A stretch of 40,756 bases of DNA from Thioalkalivibrio sp. (GTDB lineage Bacteria; Pseudomonadota; Gammaproteobacteria; Ectothiorhodospirales; Ectothiorhodospiraceae), in assembly GCA_007116035.1 (NCBI GenBank), contig SKJG01000075.1, forward strand, positions 1 through 40,756. The letters run 5' to 3'. The notes beneath the pieces were generated by a model. That model was not told where the DNA came from and did not search any database. It saw only the letters and a list, made by a program, of their open reading frames with translations. The position numbers and the translations under genes were made by a program. Below are positions 1 to 7,422 of this stretch, one piece after another; within the stretch, counting starts at the first letter, position 1, and each line of letters opens with the position of its first letter.

Positions 1-1948
1 AGCCGAAGGCGACACCGGCCGCCAGCGGCAGCGCGACGATGTTGTAGCCGGCCGCCCACCATAGATTCTGCAGCATCTTGCGCCGCGTTGCGCTCGAAAG
101 CTTCACGATGCGCGGAATGTCTCGAGGGTCGGAGCGCACCAGGACGATGTGCCCTGCCTCCACGGCGACATCGGTACCCGCCCCGATGGCGATGCCGACA
201 TCGGCTGTCGCCAGCGCCGGGGCGTCATTGACGCCGTCGCCTACCATGGCCACGATCTTGCCCTGCTTCTGCATTTCCTCGATTTTCGAGGCCTTGTCCT
301 TGGGAAGGACTTCGGCGAAGACCGTATCGATGCCGAGTTCCTTCGCGACGGCATCGGCCACCGCCTGGGCGTCCCCCGTCAGCATGGCGACCTCGATGTT
401 CCGCTCGTGCAGCGCGCGCACAGCCGCGTAGCTCTCCTCGCGGATCCCGTCCGCGACCGCGAACACGGCAATGGCCCGACCGTCTCGGATGAGATAGATG
501 GCCGCCTGACCCTGGCCGGCGGCCTCGTCGGCAGCGCCTTTGATTTCTTCCGCCACGTCGATGTCCTCGCCGTCGAGCAGCGCCGGCCCCCCCAGGTGGT
601 ACTCCACACCGTCGACCGTGCCGGCGACTCCCTGGCCCGTGATCGCGTGGAAGTCATCGGCGTCCGGAAACTCGATCTCCCGCTCCCGGGCCGTCTGGAC
701 GATGCCCTGTGCGATCGGATGCTCGGACTCCGCCTCGACCGCAGCGGCGATGCGCAGCGCGTCGTCGTCGGAGAGATCCTCTCCCGAAGTGATGTCCACG
801 ACGCGGAACTCGCCCAGGGTGAGCGTCCCGGTCTTGTCGAAGACCACGACGTTCAGGTTTCGTGCCTCTTCCAGGCCTCGCCGGTCACGGACGAGCAGCC
901 CCCCCTGGGCCCCTTTTGTCGTCGAAATGGCGACAACCAGCGGCACCGCAAGGCCGAGCGCATGAGGGCAGGCGATGACAAGAACGGTCACGACGCGCAC
1001 CACCGTGAAATCGATTTCCGCGCCAACAAGCTGCCACACGGCAAAGGTTAGAAGTGCGGCGGCAATGGCGATGCCGGTGAGCAGTTGCGCGGCGCGATCG
1101 GCAAGACTTTGAGAACGCGATTTCGACTGCTGCGCGTCCGAGACGAGGCGCATGATGCCGGAGAGCTTCGTGTCCTCACCCACGCCTCGCACTTCGACAT
1201 GCAACGAGCCTTCTCCGTTGAGGGTGCCGGCGATGACTTCGTCGCCCTCGCTCTTCGAAACGGGCTTCGATTCGCCGGTGATCATCGCTTCGTTGAGTTC
1301 GCTTTTGCCTTTCTTGATCACGCCGTCCACGGGCACGCTTTCGCCGGGTCGGACCAGCACGAGATCGCCTTCGGAAAGCTCGTCGACCGTCACCTCCTCG
1401 GTTTCACCGTCGGCCAGGCGCGTCGCTTTATCGGGCAGCAGCTTCGCGAGTTCCTGCAAAGCGCCTTGCGCCTGCGCGATCGACCGCATCTCGATCCAGT
1501 GACCGAGCAGCATGATCGTGACCAGCGTCGCGAGTTCCCACCAGAGCGCCGTGGCTTCGAAGCCGAGCTCCACCGCCACGCTGAAAAGAAAGGCAACCAT
1601 GATGGCGAGCGAGATGAGCGTCATCATTCCCGGCGCCCGACTCATCAGTTCATGCCAGGCACCCCTGAGGAAAACCAGTCCACCGTAGAAGAAAACGACG
1701 GTACCCAGAAGAGCCGGGATGAACTCCGAACCGGGAAAAACCGGAGCTGAATAACCCAGGAGATCCTGGATGTGCTCGGACCAATAGACGACCGGGAGCG
1801 TGAGAACGAGCGAGAGCCAGAACTTGTTCCGAAACATTCCGACGCTGTGCCCGGCATGCTTGTCGTGGTTATGCCCCTCGTGATGGCTGGCGGACTCGTG
1901 ACCGTCCTGCTTCCGATTCCCGTTGCCGTGTCTGCGCGATGCGTTCAT
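1..1948 (-). CDS. copB: Copper-translocating P1B-type ATPase, CopB-like (3' end outside window)
   Basis: A P-type ATPase that exports copper (or silver) across the inner membrane using ATP. About 649 residues are visible from an ATG at 1948 with a GAGGGA ribosome site upstream; the C-terminal end lies beyond base 1. The N-terminus is histidine-rich (roughly residues 17-34), as in CopB-type pumps, with no CxxC metal domain. Visible motifs are TGES (actuator), the membrane metal site CPH near residue 326, DKTGTLT with phosphorylated Asp near 371, an SEHP motif, and GDGVNDAP near 570. CPH rather than CPC points to the P1B-3 (CopB) group, usually linked to Cu(II)/Ag(I). The family is certain; the metal is inferred. 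Downstream partners are not visible, and upstream lies only gene debris. Confidence 0.93.
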   Translation of the reverse strand, partial: MNASRRHGNGNRKQDGHESASHHEGHNHDKHAGHSVGMFRNKFWLSLVLTLPVVYWSEHIQDLLGYSAPVFPGSEFIPALLGTVVFFYGGLVFLRGAWHELMSRAPGMMTLISLAIMVAFLFSVAVELGFEATALWWELATLVTIMLLGHWIEMRSIAQAQGALQELAKLLPDKATRLADGETEEVTVDELSEGDLVLVRPGESVPVDGVIKKGKSELNEAMITGESKPVSKSEGDEVIAGTLNGEGSLHVEVRGVGEDTKLSGIMRLVSDAQQSKSRSQSLADRAAQLLTGIAIAAALLTFAVWQLVGAEIDFTVVRVVTVLVIACPHALGLAVPLVVAISTTKGAQGGLLVRDRRGLEEARNLNVVVFDKTGTLTLGEFRVVDITSGEDLSDDDALRIAAAVEAESEHPIAQGIVQTAREREIEFPDADDFHAITGQGVAGTVDGVEYHLGGPALLDGEDIDVAEEIKGAADEAAGQGQAAIYLIRDGRAIAVFAVADGIREESYAAVRALHERNIEVAMLTGDAQAVADAVAKELGIDTVFAEVLPKDKASKIEEMQKQGKIVAMVGDGVNDAPALATADVGIAIGAGTDVAVEAGHIVLVRSDPRDIPRIVKLSSATRRKMLQNLWWAAGYNIVALPLAAGVAFG

Positions 1949-2027
1949 AGGCAAGTCCCTCGTCTCGATGCCGGGGTGTCTCGCTGACCACCCACACGCA
2001 TGGTCGTTTGAGGCGCGCCAGCCTGAT

Positions 2028-2348
2028 TCAGCGGGCAGCCCAAGCCGCTTCGGGAGCGGTAGCTATACCCGACTTCCAGGGCGAATTGCGGCATTTCAAT
2101 CCGGATTGGCGGTCGCTCGGATGCGAAGGTGCCTGGCTGAAATCACCAAAGGCGGCGATGCCTGCAGCGTTGGTGCCGGGTGCATAGGCATCCAGAGAAA
2201 CCGCCATGCCGACACCCCCCATGGCCTTGTTCTGTGCGCCGTACCCCTGCTTGAAATAGCCATTCGTGGCGCCGGCGACACCGGACAGCGCACATGCGAT
2301 GGCAGCAGCCAGGGTCACAACGCTCCAGCGACAAGATCGTCCTTCCAT
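2028..2348 (-). pseudogene. Truncated OMPP1/FadL-type outer-membrane protein
   Basis: The first 65 or so residues form a good signal peptide followed by an ATNGYF...GYGAQNKAMGGVGMA stretch and a TNAAGIA segment, typical of the mature N-terminus of OMPP1/FadL/TodX channels, which carry hydrophobic compounds across the outer membrane. A strong GAGGAGA site precedes the ATG at 2348. After about residue 70 the sequence stops resembling the family and ends at 106 residues, where intact members have 400 or more. Another frame near 2050-2100 reads ALEVGYSYRSR, which may be a piece of the missing barrel, so an internal deletion with frameshift is likely. It cannot encode a working channel. Confidence 0.6.
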
Positions 2349-2699
2349 GTTTCGTCTCCTCGGAGCTCAGGTGAACAGGTCCATGCGAGGCATCCTCGCC
2401 TGAATCGCGAAGGCAATGCGGTCCTACGAAAAGTATAGGCGACATAAACCGCCTTTCTTAGCGGCTGCCGGGCGCTGGCAGTAAGGTCAACGTCTGTGCC
2501 GACGTGGATCGGTACCACTCTGGATCTGGGTGACCGATGCAGCCGCGTGGTGCAGCACCAGCGGTCGGCAGGCGCCGCACATTCGCACGTTCCAGGCCTC
2601 GGCAGCGCCGACAGTGACGGTGTGCACGGTACTCACCAGTGGAACGGAACTGTTGATGGACGCCACCGAGCACGATGCCCGTACCTGGGCTGGCTCACA
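2349..2699. other. Intergenic stretch without a convincing gene
   Basis: This stretch lies between the broken outer-membrane gene and the thioredoxin-like relic. Short open frames exist on both strands, but none has a ribosome site together with recognisable protein. It is probably decayed coding DNA of the same island. Confidence 0.4.
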
Positions 2700-2892
2700 C
2701 CGTTTAATGCCAAACCACGCGCTCGCTGAGCAAAGCACGCGAGGGATTCCGCAGCACTTGCTGATCGGTCCGGATGGCCGGACCTCGTATCGCTATATCG
2801 GTTTTCTCAACAGCGAAGCGATGATCCGGCTTCTGCATGAGTTCGAAGAGGGAGTAAGGGTGCCGAACGTGCGGCCACTGCACAGACGTTGA
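2700..2892 (+). pseudogene. C-terminal relic of a thioredoxin-like protein
   Basis: The frame ending at 2892 reads GIPQHLLIGPDGRTSYRYIG followed by an amphipathic helix. This matches the cis-proline strand, the beta-hairpin with a DPDG-like turn and the final helix of thioredoxin/TlpA-type folds. No CxxC active site is found upstream in this frame, and the preceding 150 residues do not look like protein. It is read as the surviving tail of a thiol-disulphide oxidoreductase. The identification rests on about 45 residues and is tentative. Confidence 0.35.
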
Positions 2893-3031
2893 AGGCCCAG
2901 CGGCAAAAATGATGGGCATCAGTCGTCCATCTGGTTCGCGAACCGGGGCGTTGCCAGCGTCTGTGCGATTTAGCCGAACGGATCTGACTCGCAACAACCG
3001 TCTTCTGGACAGCCCGGGGTGGTTCACGATT

Positions 3032-4105
3032 TCAGTCGCCCAAAAACTCGCGCTGCCACTGCTCCCAGTCGTCGCTGACGGTGACCGTCAGCAGGGCCCG
3101 GTTGATGGGTTCGCGGAGCGCTCCCGCCTCGATCACCGCGAAGCCGTAGTCCTGTTCGTCGAGGGTGAAGGGCAACACGTGCAGGCGCCGCATCTCAAAG
3201 GCGCTGATCTGGTAACGCAGCAAAGCCTCGTCAGAGACCACCGCCTCGACCTCGCCGCGCTCAAGACCCTGCAGCGCGTCGGTCAATGTCTCGTAGGCAC
3301 TGAAATCGATCCGCCGGCCGTTCAGCCAATCGGCCGCGGTGGTCCCTGGGAGGGCAGCAACGTGCGCATGGCGAAGATCCGAGGGGGCACTGACGCGGGA
3401 TTCCAACTGACCCACCGTCAGCGAGGAGGCAATCAGTGCGGTGAAGGTCGACACCGTGACCAATGCCGCGAACATCCAGACCAGACCGATCAGTCGTCCA
3501 AGGAATGTTACCGGCGCTTTGTCGCCGTAACCGACGGTGGTCATGGTGACGGCCGCCCACCAGAACCCGGAACCGATACCCTGCAGCGGGCGCTCGCTGA
3601 ACTGCTCTTGGTTGCGGCGCCGCTCAACCAGCCAGAGGAGCACTCCCCAGAACGTCAACACCCCGGTCAGGGCGAGCAGGACCATCATGAAATCGCGCGA
3701 GAAGAACACGCGAACCACAGCCCACCAGCCGCTGTCGTGGCGAAGATTGGCCGCTACTCCGAGGCCGGTGCGAAACCACGAATGAGTGAAATCGAGCCGC
3801 TCCTCGCGCTCTGCGGTGATGGTCAGCGCCCCGACCGCCACATCCAGTTCGCCGCTCGCGGTCTCGTCGAGAACCTCACGGATACCCCGCTCGTGGTAGA
3901 CGTAGTCGACCCCCATCTCCGCGGCGACCGCCTCCCAGAGGCGAATCGCGAGACCGTCGTAACCACCAGCACCATCGGGAACCACAAATGGGGGCGCCAC
4001 CCGCACGCCGACCTGCAGGGTCTCCCCTTCGATCCAGTCCTGGCCCTGTACCGGGGCCGAGAGAACGACCAGAAGGACGAGTAACGTGAACAGGAATCGG
4101 GTCAT
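3032..4105 (-). CDS. GluR0-like ligand-gated potassium channel (SBP domain plus K+ pore)
   Basis: A 357-residue protein built like prokaryotic ionotropic glutamate receptors. A signal peptide (1-21) is followed by lobe 1 of a family 3 solute-binding domain, with an amino-acid-binding Arg at about 100 in TITAERE. Membrane helix M1 (about 139-160) comes next, then a pore loop with the selectivity filter TVGYGD (190-195), helix M2 (about 203-229), and lobe 2 with the ligand Asp in SDEALL (292). The pore sits inside the binding domain, as in GluR0, and is inverted relative to animal receptors. TVGYGD predicts K+ selectivity. The ligand is probably an amino acid, but this is inference. The start at 4105 was chosen over longer frames because GGAGG lies just upstream and the signal peptide begins there. 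The gene stands alone. Confidence 0.88.
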   Translation of the reverse strand: MTRFLFTLLVLLVVLSAPVQGQDWIEGETLQVGVRVAPPFVVPDGAGGYDGLAIRLWEAVAAEMGVDYVYHERGIREVLDETASGELDVAVGALTITAEREERLDFTHSWFRTGLGVAANLRHDSGWWAVVRVFFSRDFMMVLLALTGVLTFWGVLLWLVERRRNQEQFSERPLQGIGSGFWWAAVTMTTVGYGDKAPVTFLGRLIGLVWMFAALVTVSTFTALIASSLTVGQLESRVSAPSDLRHAHVAALPGTTAADWLNGRRIDFSAYETLTDALQGLERGEVEAVVSDEALLRYQISAFEMRRLHVLPFTLDEQDYGFAVIEAGALREPINRALLTVTVSDDWEQWQREFLGD

Positions 4106-4631
4106 GCGGCCTCCGGATCGGGGTACGTGCCTATCCTGCCGTGCGGGTGCGCTAGTGTCACGGAGACCGGACCGACAACGGCAGGCCTCGCCAGTCTTGC
4201 GAGCGCTGCCTTTCCTCATGCTGACTGTAGGAGCGGCTGCAGACAGGGGAGGGGGCCAGGTCAACTCCTGAGGCGGCCCCGGGTCTCCACGCCCGGCCGC
4301 CACGGACTTGTGGGGTCTCAAGTCGACCCTGAGCGGCCAGTCAGTGTGGACGGATGAGGGGCTGACAGGAGGCAGAACTGTGACTGTATCCGAGTCTTGG
4401 GCCACGATCGTGAAGCCTGCCTAAGCTTGCGACGGGGCGGTACGGCCGAAGTCTTGTATCGAGGAGCCCGACTTCCTCGCGAAGATCCTCGCCCACCCAG
4501 TTGTGAGAGGGGTGAGCCCGAGGCCAGCGTGCCCCCTGGCCGAGCGCCGCTCGAGCGGGTCAACGTTCGCTGACTATCGACAATCGGCAGTAGACTTGCC
4601 GCAAAGTCTTTGACCAGCAGAGGATGTGGAT
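4106..4631. other. Intergenic region with one copy of a dispersed degenerate repeat
   Basis: This is a 526-base gap between divergent genes. No protein is recognisable in either strand. It contains the sequence at 4315-4343 that recurs at 6257-6285 and 40627-40655. The promoters of the channel gene and the DUF1622 gene must lie here, but none matches the consensus well. Confidence 0.5.
4315..4343. repeat. Dispersed 29-base repeat, copy 1
   Basis: GTCTCAAGTCGACCCTGAGC followed by GGCCAGTCA; identical at 26 of 29 positions to the copy at 6257-6285. Confidence 0.6.
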
Positions 4632-4994
4632 ATGACGGATGCCTTTGTTGAAATCGCCAATGCACTTGTTCTTGGACTCGAGGCAGTCGGTATGGCCGTG
4701 ATCATGGGTGGATTCGTGCTGGCAACTGTGGTTTGGCTGGTGAATATGCGCAACAGGAGTACACACGAGGCCTACGTCGACTATCGCCGTCGCAGCGTGC
4801 GCGGGCTGATTCTCGGACTGGAGTTCCTGGTCGCGGCCGATATCATCAAGACCGTAGCGATCGAGTACACCATGGAAAGCGTGCTCATGCTGGCGCTCAT
4901 CATTCTCATACGGACAATGCTGGTGTTTGCGCTGCACCTCGAAATCGAGGGCCGTCTCCCCTGGGCGCAGTCGGCCGACGATAGCAAGACCTGA
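4632..4994 (+). CDS. DUF1622 family inner-membrane protein
   Basis: A 120-residue protein with three hydrophobic segments (about 10-36, 58-78 and 84-100). The features GLEFLVAADIIKT and the C-terminal LEIEGRLPW match the DUF1622 family, whose function is unknown. The ATG at 4632 is preferred over the GTG six bases earlier because the AGAGG ribosome site ends about 8 bases before it. The gene is monocistronic. Conserved charged residues within the helices (E and D in LEFLVAAD) suggest a role beyond structure, but nothing in the context indicates one. Confidence 0.85.
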   Translation: MTDAFVEIANALVLGLEAVGMAVIMGGFVLATVVWLVNMRNRSTHEAYVDYRRRSVRGLILGLEFLVAADIIKTVAIEYTMESVLMLALIILIRTMLVFALHLEIEGRLPWAQSADDSKT

Positions 4995-5458
4995 CCCACC
5001 GACCGCGGCTGGCCCATGCCTGGCGTGATGGTGTTGAAGCGGTGCTGGGAGGCGATCGTTGAGTCGGCCACGCAGGAACGCTGCGGCTTCGAACTATCCC
5101 GAGCGGGACCGATTCGCTCACCCCGGCAAGCGGAGCCCCAAGAATACTGTAAGGTTGCGTGTTGCCGGCAAGTGCTGGGAACCGACTGGGGAGTCGGGGC
5201 GGTTTCGACCCTGACCGGTAGGTGACGAGATCTGCCGGAAGTCTGCAACCTGCCCCCTTGCTGACGCCGGATCTAAGTGAATCAACGTTGCGGACGTCTT
5301 TTGCCCGAAGCCGCTGGGGCGGCGGTGGCGGAAGGGCAAGGTATTCACGCGGACGGATCGGGCTTCGCCGTGCGCCCCGGCCGTGCTCTACAGAATCTGC
5401 CTATCATCGCCTTTCCAGCGTCTCGTCAGCACAATTGCTGCGACAAAGGAGGTTCTGC
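4995..5458. other. Intergenic region, no gene seen
   Basis: This is a 464-base gap. Open frames here have no recognisable protein character. The long frame running into the VOC gene from 5222 is judged non-coding before 5459, because a strong AGGAGG site precedes the ATG there. Confidence 0.45.
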
Positions 5459-6184
5459 ATGAAGCCACGGATCAGCATGATCACCCTGGGCGTCCGGGAT
5501 CTGGAGGAGTCGGTTCGCTTCTACGAGCAGGGTCTTGGTCTGCCGAGGATGAATTCGCCGCCCGAGGTGGCGTTCTTCACGCTCCATGGTACCTGGTTGG
5601 GACTCTACAGCCGCGAGCCCCTGGCCGAAGACGTAGGGGTGCCTGCCGACGGCACCGGCTTTGCCGGCTTCACACTTGCGCACAACGTCGATTCCGAAGC
5701 GGCAGTGGACGAGCTCCTGGAGCAGGCCATCTCGGCCGGCGCCAAAATGATAAAACCTGCGCAAACGGTGTTCTGGGGTGGTTACGCCGGCTACTTCGCG
5801 GATCCAGACGGCCCTCTATGGGAGGTCGCGCACAACCCGCTCTTTTGGGTCGGCCCGAAAGATAAAGTGAACAACCCAGTCCTGCCGCCGACCCTCGGGA
5901 CGCGCACGGCTGAGGTCCGGCGTCATGCGCCAACGATGAGGAATATCCTGTCACTTGCTTTCTTAGCCGTCGGGATGCTTGTGATGGCTGTTTCATTCAT
6001 GCACTACGCTGGAAATGCTCTTCCTTATCCAGATCCGACTGCCGAATTGCTTGCCCATCAAGCTGCCGAGGCAAGAAAATGGAGCCTGCTCTTCGCGCTT
6101 GGGTTGCTTGCAAGTGGGATTGGTGGACTTTGCCTTTGGAGGCGATCAAGGGCGAAGAGCTGCAGGCGCGGTTCAGCTAATTGA
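5459..6184 (+). CDS. VOC (glyoxalase/bleomycin-resistance fold) protein with two-helix membrane tail
   Basis: The frame encodes 241 residues. The first 130 or so form a single VOC domain: ITLGVRDLEESVRFYEQGLG at the start and YFADPDGPLWEVAHNP at the end of the second beta-alpha-beta-beta-beta module, with Glu in LWEVAHN as the usual metal ligand. VOC proteins of this type normally end soon after that point. Here the frame continues without a stop into a 26-residue linker and then a segment starting at Met160 with two membrane helices (about 163-183 and 208-228) and a basic tail. AAAGGAGG lies 6 bases before the start. The substrate is unknown. The tail is either a true fusion or a second small gene whose upstream stop was lost. 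Confidence 0.8.
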   Translation: MKPRISMITLGVRDLEESVRFYEQGLGLPRMNSPPEVAFFTLHGTWLGLYSREPLAEDVGVPADGTGFAGFTLAHNVDSEAAVDELLEQAISAGAKMIKPAQTVFWGGYAGYFADPDGPLWEVAHNPLFWVGPKDKVNNPVLPPTLGTRTAEVRRHAPTMRNILSLAFLAVGMLVMAVSFMHYAGNALPYPDPTAELLAHQAAEARKWSLLFALGLLASGIGGLCLWRRSRAKSCRRGSAN

Positions 6185-6643
6185 AGGGAAAGGCTGGCGG
6201 GGTGGGTTCAGCGACCGCAGATCTGGGCTGGCCACTGCCGCGATCGGTCATCGGGCGTCTCGAGCCGACCCTGAGCGGGCAGTCAACCGGGAGCGCATGA
6301 GAGGCCGCAACTGGACATAGAGCTGACGCTCGAAACGGGTCCTCGGCATGGACATCGACAACCTGCTCCGCTTGACCGCCAACCACCGAGACGCGCGGTG
6401 GTTGCGGTCAAGCGGCTTCGAACCCTGCACGATGCCCCGAAGGTCTTCGGCCCGGCGCGTGCTGGACTGAAAGAGGCGATCCTCGTCCGCGACGAGGTGC
6501 CTCATCGTTGTCGACAACTACCGACGCATTGCAGCACGAATGGATGCAGGTGCATCGTTGAGGGCAAAGAAGAGAGATTAATTGTCGGGACACCGTCCGG
6601 ACAGCCACAATTAGAGCATCCAAGATCAGTCCGGAGAAGCACC
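6185..6643. other. Intergenic region with dispersed repeat and palindrome
   Basis: No gene is supported here. It holds the second copy of the dispersed repeat (6257-6285) and, near its right end, an inverted repeat TAATTGT...ACAATTA (6579-6585 and 6607-6613) around an inner GTCCGGAC. Short frames exist but show no protein family. Confidence 0.45.
6257..6285. repeat. Dispersed 29-base repeat, copy 2
   Basis: GTCTCGAGCCGACCCTGAGC followed by GGGCAGTCA. It differs from copy 1 at three bases and from copy 3 at six. Confidence 0.6.
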
Positions 6644-6754
6644 ATGAGCGCCCTGAATCTTTCCAAGACCGAACGCATTCACGTTACCTCGCCCGCCGTT
6701 CGTCCCACAATGGCGCCGGGTCAACCGCCAGGTCGAACTAGGTTGACATGGTGA
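6644..6754 (+). pseudogene. Short ORF of 36 residues, possibly a truncated gene start
   Basis: An ATG at 6644 with GGAGAAG five bases upstream starts a frame of 36 codons (MSALNLSKTERIHV...) that ends immediately before the tRNA-like 3' fragment. The good ribosome site and protein-like first 15 residues, followed by low-complexity Pro/Arg-rich sequence, suggest the start of a longer gene cut off by a rearrangement. The family is not recognised. Confidence 0.25.
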
Positions 6755-6755
6755 G

Positions 6756-6786
6756 GGTCGTTGGTTCCAGTCCAATCGCGCGTACA
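6756..6786 (+). pseudogene. 3' fragment of a tRNA gene (T-arm and acceptor strand)
   Basis: GTTGG-TTCCAGT-CCAAT (6760-6776) folds as a five-pair T-arm with a seven-base loop containing TTC. It is followed by eight bases and CA, like an acceptor strand and discriminator before a damaged CCA. Position 57 of the loop is C instead of a purine, and no D-arm or anticodon arm fits upstream, so this is not a functional tRNA. A strong terminator follows, as expected behind a tRNA gene. Such 3' halves are typical of integration scars. The amino acid identity cannot be told. Confidence 0.4.
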
Positions 6787-6801
6787 AGAAATCAGCGACC
6801 G

Positions 6802-6838
6802 AAACGGCCGCCGGGGAACCGGGCGGCCGTTTCTGTTT
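6802..6838 (+). terminator. Rho-independent terminator after the tRNA remnant
   Basis: An 11-base-pair stem AAACGGCCGCC / GGCGGCCGTTT (6802-6812 with 6822-6832) is followed by CTGTTTT on the plus strand. Read on the minus strand the stem could also slow transcription from nrfH, but it lacks a U-tract in that direction. Confidence 0.7.
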
Positions 6839-6890
6839 TCGCTACAGACCGTCCGCATGCGCGAGTGCGGCGGTTGGCAGACCGGTGGCG

Positions 6891-7358
6891 TCACTGCTCC
6901 CCGCGCCGAGCGGCCAGATAGCGCTTGTCCCGGAGCTCTTTCACATGGCCTCCCTCGTGGCACGCAATGCAGTTCTCGGCGGCCACGAGATACTCCGAGT
7001 GACGTTCCATGTAGATCGGGTTCTTCTCGGCGACCTCGTCGGTCATGTGGCAGCCCATGCAGTTGGACATGGTCTTGTCCGGGTAGCTGGCCAGTCTGTC
7101 GTGGTGGGGGTCCACCTGCCCGGTGAACACCAGGTAGACCTTGCGCGTGCCCTGGGTCTTGTCGCGAACGAAGCCGCCGGTGTGGCAGTCCAGACAACCG
7201 ACGCTGTGGTGGACGCCATGATCCCAGGATGCCTTCTCGTAGGCATGGCAGGAGCTGCAGAATGCGTCCGTGGTGGTCACTTGGTGTCCGGCCGTTCCGC
7301 CCAGCGCCAGAAGCGCCAGCACGGCGGCGATGAGGACAACGATCCAAATCTTTTTCAT
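6891..7358 (-). CDS. nrfH: Cytochrome c nitrite reductase small subunit NrfH
   Basis: A 155-residue NapC/NirT-family tetrahaem quinol dehydrogenase that takes electrons from menaquinol and passes them to NrfA on the periplasmic face. An N-terminal membrane anchor (residues 4-22) is followed by four CxxCH haem sites: CSSCH (34-38), CLDCH (55-59), CMGCH (100-104) and CIACH (130-134). Its length agrees with NrfH rather than the larger NapC. It lies 64 bases downstream of nrfA on the same strand, so the two form an operon. AAGAGG precedes the start. Confidence 0.93.
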   Translation of the reverse strand: MKKIWIVVLIAAVLALLALGGTAGHQVTTTDAFCSSCHAYEKASWDHGVHHSVGCLDCHTGGFVRDKTQGTRKVYLVFTGQVDPHHDRLASYPDKTMSNCMGCHMTDEVAEKNPIYMERHSEYLVAAENCIACHEGGHVKELRDKRYLAARRGEQ

Positions 7359-7422
7359 TTCCTCTTACTCCCCGAATTCACTATGACGACGCTCCGGCGG
7401 GCATGGCGCCCGCCGGGAATCC

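Noticed and set aside
2458-2738. Minus-strand frames with cysteines (for example GAAEAWNVRMCGACRP)
   Set aside because: They have no ribosome site and no recognised family, and they overlap decayed DNA.
5222-5458. N-terminal extension of the VOC gene
   Set aside because: The extension is low-complexity and a strong AGGAGG site directly precedes the ATG at 5459.
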